Shown piece by piece: positions 56,755 to 64,000 of a DNA stretch of 64,000 nucleotides. Each line of letters starts with the position of its first letter. Within the stretch, counting starts at the first letter, position 1. The position numbers were made by a program, and so were the translations under genes. The notes under the pieces were generated by a model. That model was not told where the DNA came from. It ran no database searches and was given only the letters and a program-made list of their open reading frames with translations. The stretch is taken from contig OY294047.1 in assembly GCA_958510825.1 (NCBI GenBank), positions 51,257,365 to 51,321,364 of the forward strand. Direction: 5' to 3'. Origin of the DNA: Brachypterus glaber (Eukaryota > Arthropoda > Insecta > Coleoptera > Kateretidae).

Positions 56755-57019
56755 TAGATATATTAGATCATATATACACAGATGCGCCTTGAGTCTACGT
56801 CAAACCGAAATGTTTCCATTGCTATATCGAAGTAGATTTCACCTTCCCGCTTCTGGTCACCACCCACCGCTATAATGGTTTGTTGACAAATATGTTATAC
56901 TTCACCTCCTCGCAACCTCACCGCTTTAGTGGTTTGTTTACAATTGGCTTTGTATATGTTCTACATAAAACAAGTCAACATTAATGCCATATCTATGTAT
57001 ATATGATCTAATGTAGATA
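56755..57019. mobile_element. 265-bp TIR element with internal direct repeats
   Basis: ATATTAGATCATATATACAC at the left faces GTATATATGATCTAATGTAG at the right. Inside, CCGCTATAATGGTTTGTTGA and CCGCTTTAGTGGTTTGTTTA are a direct repeat about 60 bp apart. Confidence 0.68.
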
Positions 57020-58005
57020 TATACATGTACCTTCTATATATTTTTTTATATTGAACGAAAGTTGAGTTAATGGCTCGTAGCATCACAATCAAGTAATTTC
57101 AAGCCCCATCGATAGTTTGCCAACGAAATGCCGACGGTGGCAGAGTAGATTAGCCACGGCAATAAATATTCATGGCAGTCCGCATAGAACTGCAGCAGAT
57201 ATAGTCCGAGACACGTAGTTGCGGTCTATTAGACTCCGTCTAGATGCAGGAGCATTATTTACCTGCGAAATATAGGAAATATTCCTCCTCGGGCATTGAG
57301 AAATCAATTCTGAACGTCTAAGCGTTTTCTGATAGCCTTTAATGGGCTAAAAGAAACAACTACCGGATTTGATTTATGGAAAAAGCATAACTCGTTATTA
57401 CTTAATGGTGATAATTAAGGGTCATGATGACCCGGTCATCCACCTAAGCTATAATAACCATTTTATAAACTACACCATACCAGAATGTAAATTTACAATA
57501 TTTATTAAATTAACCTCAATATTACTCGGTTTAGTAAAATCTAAGCTCCCTTCGGTACAATAAGTTTGCATTAAAATTCATGCATGTGGTCCAAAAAGCC
57601 GGCACTTTTACAGACAGTCCCGAAAATTACAAGAGCCCGTAATACTGCTTGAAATACTCATTAAATTCGCTGCTTAAATTACTGTGAAATCACAGGTAAA
57701 AATTCAAATTTTTACAGATAACCGTGAATTTACAGTACTGATTTACCACTTTCTTTGCTGGTAACATATGAACTTCTTTATTTGCTGTGAAATTACCATA
57801 TTTTCATTTACAGTGTGAAAAACCCTTCAGTTTTATAAAATTGCACCTTAAAAAGGAGTAATTCTAATTTTCAGAAAAAAAATACATAAAAATTCATAAA
57901 AATTCTGTGCTCTACGAAAAGTAAAATTAAAAATTACATGGAACCTTATAATTTTGCGATTCCAAAGTTCCACAGTAGAAAAGTTTGATATCATTGCATT
58001 ACATT
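57020..58005. other. Unassigned stretch with GC-richer patch
   Basis: Positions 57090-57310 are GC-richer and lack repeat hallmarks. No protein family could be read from any frame. Confidence 0.35.
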
Positions 58006-58132
58006 ACATGTTCGCTTAACCTCGTATTCTACTTAATTAAGCATCCCCTAAGTCCAGCACTCATGTGGGCTAGTAGTAGGGGGAACTACCGGGTTTAACT
58101 TTCGAACCAGTTTCTAGTGTCTCGCCTTCTCC
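58006..58132 (-). mobile_element. SINE body fragment
   Basis: It matches the 3' body of the SINEs at 14225 and 15716 (TTCTACTTAATTAAGC, GGGCTAGTAGTAG, CGAACCAGTTTCTAG) but lacks the tRNA-like head. Confidence 0.75.
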
Positions 58133-59470
58133 AAAGAGTGGCCGCCAAAAAAGAGTTTTTTAGCCTGTTTTTCAATCGAGTTAAAGGGATCCAGCCAGTT
58201 ATGTTTAATAAAATGTGAGAAAATTTAAAGTATAAAATTCAATTCAAGTACCCATAGTTAACCCTTTGTTTAAAAGGATGTTTAGCTTCTAGAACAATAA
58301 ATCTTTATTTTTGCACGTTCATAACCAGACAAAAATTTTGAGCACTTATACGTTACATTTTATCAATTCCAATCGAAGTTACATATGTATGCTCATTTAT
58401 ACTCAGTCTGCATTTTAGAATCTAAAAAGTAGGCATTGATAGAATTTATAACAAAAAAAACTATTATTTTTTCAACCAAAAATGACTTTTAGCAGCCTAC
58501 AGGAACCATTGTTTAATCATGGCTACGGCGATTTATTGAATGAATCAATGGAACAGTGAAAGTCTCCTGCTGATAGATAGCAGGAAAAATAAATGCTGTG
58601 GAGATATACGATGCTTCGCATTTTATAGAGTACCTAAACTCTTTATAGTGGATGTTTTTTCCCAAAATACATTTCAGGTACTATTACCGTCTATAGAAGG
58701 CCAAAAACAAGCACATTTTTAAGAATTTTTTTCTCAGCTCGTTTATTAAATATACTTACAAAACTTTTTTCAAAATATTATTTTATTGTTTGAGAATATA
58801 ATTTTTTCTTTCAGTTTTGATTTTACTCTCTCTAAACTATAGAGAGCGCCAAAGTTGAGTGCTCCAAAAATCCTTGTCCCATTGCGGACAGTTAATCTCA
58901 GGATTGGTTAGTCAGAAACAAAAAATTCAAAAAGTTTCTTGAAGAGAAAGGTTTCGGCAAGAGTAATTTACTACCATTGATAAAAAATCAATAAAAAAAT
59001 GGTGGATGTTCAAAAAAAATGTGAAAAAACGACCTTTTTTTTTCATAGTTTTTTCCTTTTTTCCTATAACTCTCGAATATCTCAAAAATATTTTAGGAGG
59101 CTATTTTTGAAGGTCTAAGGAGTTGAAAAATGTAAAAAACGATTTTTTTTTTTGAAAATTCTAGACGGTAACCTTAAACATTTTCTATCAAACTTCGATT
59201 TATTTTTGAATCACTGATTAGTGGTGCCCGCTATCTTTACATCTTCTTTACTTAAACTTTAATTTGTTGGCCAACCGGGAAAACCTTTATTTTCTCACCA
59301 AGGTTCACAATATACTATTTTTCCACATTTATTAAGATAGGAGGTTTCGTTGTCGTTTTAATTATCGTACCAAAAAACGATTAGATTAAGTAGGTACTAA
59401 CGATTAGAATAAGTAGGTACTACTTTGATGTATTTTTTTTTGACTAACAAAAAAAAGGAACTTTAATTTT
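58133..59470. other. Unassigned AT-rich stretch
   Basis: A 60-codon frame at 58540-58722 has no recognisable family. Nothing else can be supported. Confidence 0.4.
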
Positions 59471-60000
59471 TTTTTTCTATTTTGCGACTCTTATAAGCTC
59501 ATAATCACACTCACTTCGCGTGTTCTTATAGGCCCATAAGAGGTCTGTACTTTTTGTTCTTTTTGGTTGGCAACATACCTGGCCTATCCCTTGACGTTTT
59601 CCGTGCAAATGTCAATGTCGCTTTAAAGTTTAAATTTTCTACAAAATTTTGTGTTTAGGTTATTTTTACCATGTTAAAATTGTGGCTTGGTTAATTGCAG
59701 TAAAAAAGAGAAGAGATGACTATAAAATATATCAAAATATCATTTGTTCTTAGAATTTTAAACATGGTGTAAACTGTAATGCCAATCCAAAACAAAAATC
59801 TCTAAATCAGTCATCAATTTAAATGTAAGTTTTTTTTTAATTTTAGAGCAAAATAGAAAAAATTGTATAAAGCAATCGTTTCATAACACGTTTTTAGCGC
59901 ACTAGCACTTTAGAAAACTCGCCGCAAGCGGCTCGTTGTCTAAACTTGTACTCGTGCGCTAAAAACGTATGTTATGAAACTAGTACTTTAATATACTATT
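59471..60000 (-). mobile_element. Family B element, copy 4 (most complete)
   Basis: It carries both complete terminal hairpins: CTCTTATAAGCTCATAATC facing GGCCCATAAGAGG at the left, and the CATAACACG/GCCGCAAGCGGCTCG/CGTATGTTATG structure at the right. It ends TTAATATACTATT. It is inverse in orientation to 12682-13206. Confidence 0.82.
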
Positions 60001-60719
60001 AAGTAAACATAACATTCTTCTAATGACTGTGAAGAGTAATAAAAGCCATGGAATGCTGCTAGTATTGAACGATCAAAAGGTATTAATAATTCTTTTTAAA
60101 CTATTGCAATATATTGATAGGAAGTGAAGAAATAACCGACAACTATCACTGATACCATGATAGAAAATATACCTATTATAAATCAATATTCTATCTATAG
60201 TCATTAATTATTAACAATTAATTTATACGTTTAAATTATTTGATTGATCAGTAGTCGGCGTAAACTCAGTTATGACTCATCAACGTTGAAAATAAACACA
60301 GAAACATAGGCTTACGGAATAATTTAGCCGAATTATGAGGGAAATTTTTATAAAGGTTACTAAATCGAAACATTTTACGACTAATTTGTTACACACAACA
60401 ATATTGACTATACATATGAACTATACATATGTATATATATCGGTGTTTTTCAAAGAAAAAAACAACATTCGATTTTTACCTTTTAAGAATACGAAAGTTT
60501 TTAATTTTTATTTATCGATAACTTTTTTTCCCACCTTACTCGTTTAAATGGAACCATTAAAAAAAATCAAAGATAAAAAGAAATAAAGATGAACGAACCC
60601 ACAATCTTAGTATCAACCGGACTCGCTACCAACTGCACAACTGAGAGATATTTTTCCTTCTTTTATTGTTATTGTCGTACCTCAAAAACAAAAAAGAAAC
60701 CCTTGTAGGATCACTTGGT
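60001..60719. other. Unassigned AT-rich stretch
   Basis: Nothing supportable is seen. Confidence 0.4.
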
Positions 60720-60795
60720 TTGTCCGTACATCTGTCTGTCTGCCTGTTTAGCTGTCTGTCTGTTTGGATGTCTATCTCTCTGTCTGTCTTTATGT
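60720..60795. repeat. Degenerate (CTGT)n tract
   Basis: Repeated CTGTCTGT words precede a phrase of the type CGTTTATCTCAGGAACTAGG, a composition common to dispersed invertebrate repeats. Confidence 0.6.
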
Positions 60796-61596
60796 TCTTC
60801 GGTCACAGCCGTTTATCTCAGGAACTAGGAGTCTGAAATTTGGCATACAGGTAGACCATGAGCGTATTAAGGAGGGGGGGCATGGGGACCATGCCCCCTC
60901 CCCCTCCCAGCGAGATATATTAGCATAGAAATACTTTAAAAATTACATTTTTGGTGAATTTTTTTCCTTATGGATGCCCCCCGCCCTTAAAATGAAATAA
61001 ATCCGCCCCTGATGTAGACTGCGTTAACTAGAATCTAAGTAGTATAAAACTTTCTAGAGAAAGGTCTTTCATTATTTTATGAAATTTTCAAAAAAGTTCC
61101 ATTTTTTAATTGTCAAGAATATTGTTAATTATTATTTTAATTTTTTTCTTGCCACCAATTTGTTTTGTTGGTCACAGTATTTTAAATTAATTACGGCACT
61201 ATTGTGTGAAAAATCTCATTTACATTTAAAGTGTTAACTAACTTTTCATAAAATAATTAAAATCTGCACATGCACACTGTGACAGCATTTCTAATGTAAA
61301 ACTACTTCTCTATGTTTTTTTTTTCAACCTGTGATGAAAATTTTTAATTTAAACCGTTGATTTAGTCTTTTTGTAGAAATATCGTTGTACGTCTCTTGAA
61401 AATTATGCATTTGTCACCCCCTGTGTATACACTATGGTACAGCAAAAGTCGACGTCTCCGTTTTAATGAAACACGTTCTTCTGACAAAGTATGGTAATAC
61501 ATTTTCATACATTAACAAGCCATGAAAATATATAATGCTTGGTCTATCAAAGCATACTCCTTTAAATATAGTATATAATATAATTATATATTATAT

Positions 61597-61734
61597 AACG
61601 TTCAAGTATTACGTAACGCTCCTATGGGGGTGGGGGTCATTTTGGAGCGTTACGCCCATGTTAATGGTATTGGAAAATAGCGGGGTGGGGGTCCAAAATG
61701 ATGAAAATTTGCGTTACTTAATACTTGAACGTTC
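61597..61734. mobile_element. Short TTACGTAACGC MITE, uninterrupted copy
   Basis: The element is 138 bp with TIR GTTCAAGTATTACGTAACGC, G-rich arms and CATTTTGGAGCGTTACGCCC. It is the simplest member of the family at 33501, 20327 and 11083. Confidence 0.82.
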
Positions 61735-61763
61735 CCTAATAAATCAGCCTCATGCAATGGTGT

Positions 61764-61945
61764 CAATAGCAGTTTTCATTATTTTTTGCAATAGGCAATA
61801 AATGACGGTTCTTATAAATAACCTCAAATAATATACCTTGTCATATAATGACAAGATGTTATGTACATCTAAGCCAGGATAGTCTTACTTTTTCTTTGCG
61901 TCAAAATTAGTGTCAAGCATGACATAACCTAATATTAAGAGACCA
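61764..61945 (+). repeat. Dispersed repeat T, copy 1
   Basis: TGTCAATAGCA, ACGGTTCTTATA-ATAACCTC, CAGGATAG-CTTACTTTTT and TGACA-AACCT-ATATTAAGA match 62766-62957 in the same orientation. Confidence 0.7.
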
Positions 61946-62154
61946 GTTTAAATTGTTAAAATATCGAAAATATGTAGGGTTCGTTGCTAACTTCTTGTTC
62001 CACTTTTTGTGGCAAGGTTAATACAAGAAAGCATCAAAACATCAGGTAACTCAACTGTCAGAATTAAAGTCTTACTTCATAGACTAGGTAATAAATGAAC
62101 ATCCTTCTAAATTAAGTAGGTACTTAAGTACTTCTGCACATTATCTTGCATTTA

Positions 62155-62260
62155 AGACAAAAAAAGAAGAAGAAAAAATAATAAAAAGGAGAAGAAAAAT
62201 GGAATATGAAGAAGATGAAGAGGAAAAATAATAATAATAATAATAAGAAGAAGAAGATTT
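62155..62260. repeat. GAA/GAAGA-rich low-complexity tract
   Basis: Purine runs made of AAGAAG, GAAGAT and AATAAT units. Confidence 0.8.
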
Positions 62261-62314
62261 TGCCGGGATCAGACAGATACAAGTGCTAGCACACTTGCAC
62301 GCTTAATGAATTAC

Positions 62315-62425
62315 GCTAGAAAAGGTGCTTTGTCATTTCTAGTTTCAGCTGAATGCTAAAAAATGTGCTTTATCATTGTTTCTGCTGGACTCTAGAAAAT
62401 GTGCTTTGTCAATATTAGTTCTTGC
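62315..62425 (+). repeat. Degenerate tandem repeat, about 50-bp unit
   Basis: A unit with CTAGAAAA-GTGCTTTGTCAT recurs about three times (62319, 62358, 62392). Confidence 0.55.
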
Positions 62426-62765
62426 TTAACAGTAAATGCTGATCCTGGTACGAGAACTAGCACGTTCCAGTTGACCTCAATAGAAAAGACTAACCCAATC
62501 ATATAACATATAATTTGACGCACGGATCTGTGGCTACGGGAAATATGTTTGGAATGTGTGTGCAAGTGGGAGGCCCGTTGTAGGCACGCACGCCTTATAA
62601 CGCTTTTGATTGAAAGAAGAGAGTGCGAATGATTCCTCCCCCTTTCGTCGGAGACTTTCTGTCATGCGGAGAACTATACTATGCTCGTCAAAAGAAAGTA
62701 GAATAGCGTTTTTTTAATTGTGTAAATGTATACGTTTATTTCCTCTTCTACTTTCAGTAATAAAT

Positions 62766-62957
62766 GTCAATAGCAATTTAAAAATAGTCTTTGCAGTTGA
62801 TAAATTACGGTTCTTATACATAACCTCAAAAAATATACTTTATCATATATGAGCACCTGATAGTCAAAATATCATGTACACCTAAGACAGGATAGCCTTA
62901 CTTTTTATTTTTGTCACAATTACTGTCATACATGACACAACCTTATATTAAGAAGGA
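62766..62957 (+). repeat. Dispersed repeat T, copy 2
   Basis: It matches 61764-61945 and ends directly at the C hairpin starting at 62960. Confidence 0.7.
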
Positions 62958-62959
62958 CA

Positions 62960-63095
62960 GAATAGTATATTCTATAACTAGTATGGAATAGACAATATTC
63001 CGAGCGAGCGGAAAGTTTGTCATACGAGCCGGCAGGCGAGTATGACGGTCCCGCAAGCGCGGAATGACTATTCCATACGTGTTGTAGACTATACT
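62960..63095. repeat. AATAGT hairpin family C, copy 2
   Basis: GAATAGTATATTC at the left faces GTAGACTATAC at the right, with CGAGCGAGCGGAAAG and GAGCCGGCAGGCGAG in the centre. Few differences from 10943-11082. Confidence 0.78.
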
Positions 63096-63412
63096 TTTTC
63101 TTCGACTGCAAATATGAAACACTGTATGTCTTTAAACTGCGGACAAGGTTAAAAACAATGTTTTTTGTGACTCGACATTGCAAATGCAACAAAACACATA
63201 TTTTTTAATAAAGCAATTAATGTTATTTGATAATTTTTTCAAATCAGTACTTAAAAAAGATTTTTATTTAATTTTAGCACATATTTACAAATTATAATGC
63301 AAAAATTGAAGGTTATGACAGATTGTTGTGACAGATATCAGGTTTAAATATTTAACAATGGAGCAGTTTTAATTTTTTGGACTAAATTGATAAAAAACTG
63401 GTCAAATATTAA

Positions 63413-63671
63413 GAAAAAGTAATAAACTTTATGTAATTTTAACGCAAAACTTTAAATTGCATTCAATTATTTAATATTTCATGTTAAAATATATAAATTT
63501 TTGCTAATTTTGCTACAGTTTTATTTACTTTTATAAACAAGAGATGGCACAACATGTGCTCATTCTAACACTTGATACGGAATATTCATACCGTATCTAG
63601 AGATAGAATGGATTCATTCTGTGTTTGAAAAGTGTGTGTATTTGCTTACATTCTAAAGCAGTCGTAGAAAA
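63413..63671 (+). repeat. Dispersed repeat P, copy 2
   Basis: It is the direct counterpart of 49914-50173, differing by scattered substitutions. Confidence 0.8.
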
Positions 63672-63687
63672 TTTTTTAATTTTAAAC

Positions 63688-63858
63688 AAATAAAAATATT
63701 AATTTATTATTCCATCAATATTTTCTAATCATCGTACAGAGTGATATTGGTAGACTCTTGGTACTGAAGAGGGCCAGCAGCCCGAAACTGTCAGTCTACC
63801 AATATGTACGATGATTAGAAAATAGTTTGATGGAATAATAAACTTATATTAATATCAG
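63688..63858. mobile_element. Palindromic element enclosing a hammerhead motif
   Basis: The outer arms TTATTATTCCATCAA, ATTTTCTAATCATCGTAC and their complements (63806-63843) form a stem of about 45-60 bp. The hammerhead core sits at the tip (63758-63802). The architecture is the same as at 1103-1449 and 7135-7430: a small inverted-repeat element with a ribozyme core and no coding capacity. Confidence 0.7.
63758..63802 (+). ncRNA. Type I hammerhead ribozyme motif
   Basis: All consensus parts are present in order. The helix I strand is TTGGTA (63758-63763), then CTGAAGA (63764-63770). Helix II is GGGC/GCCC (63771-63774 with 63780-63783) with loop CAGCA, including the conserved G-C at its base. 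GAAA follows (63784-63787). Helix III is ACT/AGT (63787-63789 with 63793-63795) with loop GTC. The cleavage triplet is GTC (63794-63796) and the helix I return strand is TACCAA (63797-63802), fully complementary. The very short helix III is typical of hammerheads in Penelope-like elements and metazoan retrozymes. Predicted cleavage is after 63796. An alternative pairing of 63745-63755 with the same return strand exists and could compete. Confidence 0.75.
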
Positions 63859-64000
63859 ACTCTAAATGGTCTGATTTTAATGATTAAAGTATTAAAAAAA
63901 TCTAGGATTCATTGCCAACTGGTCCCACTTCTTTGTGACAAGCGTAGTACAGTTAAACTTGCTAATTTTTAAAAAACGCTTTAAAAAGCGTTTTTAAAGA

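Overview
The window looks like a stretch of a eukaryotic, probably insect, chromosome, either intergenic or inside a very long intron. It is strongly AT-rich, has no open reading frame that reads as a host gene, and is packed with layered transposable elements: an LTR retrotransposon, several 5'-truncated LINEs, tRNA-derived SINEs, many terminal-inverted-repeat (TIR) and foldback elements, and simple repeats. A beetle or other insect with a large repeat-rich genome is my best guess. The sequence alone does not fix the species.

Layout. 1-11 kb: foldback and TIR elements, including three loci with hammerhead-ribozyme-like cores (1103-1449, 7135-7782, 8735-8792). 11-20 kb: a LINE 3' end, members of dispersed families here called B and D, a TA-flanked long-TIR MITE, a head-to-head pair of SINEs, and a compound tandem/inverted array. 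20-28 kb: a 254-bp hAT-like MITE with an 8-bp target duplication, then a Ty3/gypsy-type element with two 2304-bp LTRs that look identical, a 2204-bp interior holding only an integrase tail, and a 4-bp target duplication. 28-46 kb: three more LINE 3' ends, four copies of one MITE of about 425 bp (two nested in other elements), a mariner-type MITE, a 44-bp tandem repeat and a large foldback. 46-64 kb: further B copies, a second hAT-like MITE, long hairpins, SINE pieces, and the clearest hammerhead motif, near the right end (63758-63802).

How the parts work together. The protein-coding remnants are retrotransposon pieces: one integrase tail (23859-24605) and four LINE C-terminal tails with a CCHC knuckle (11539, 29059, 36788, 45091). 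All other elements are non-autonomous and would depend on enzymes supplied elsewhere. Target duplications are visible for the hAT-like MITEs (8 bp), the LTR element (4 bp, GTAA), mariner-like MITEs (TA), one LINE (12 bp) and the foldback at 1103-1449 (15 bp).

The most interesting signal is a set of small non-coding elements whose centres match the hammerhead consensus (CUGANGA, helix II, GAAA, short helix III, NUH, helix I). Three of the four loci lie inside inverted or direct repeats. This resembles the type I hammerheads known from Penelope-like retroelements and metazoan retrozymes. All identifications were made by eye, without database searches or folding software.
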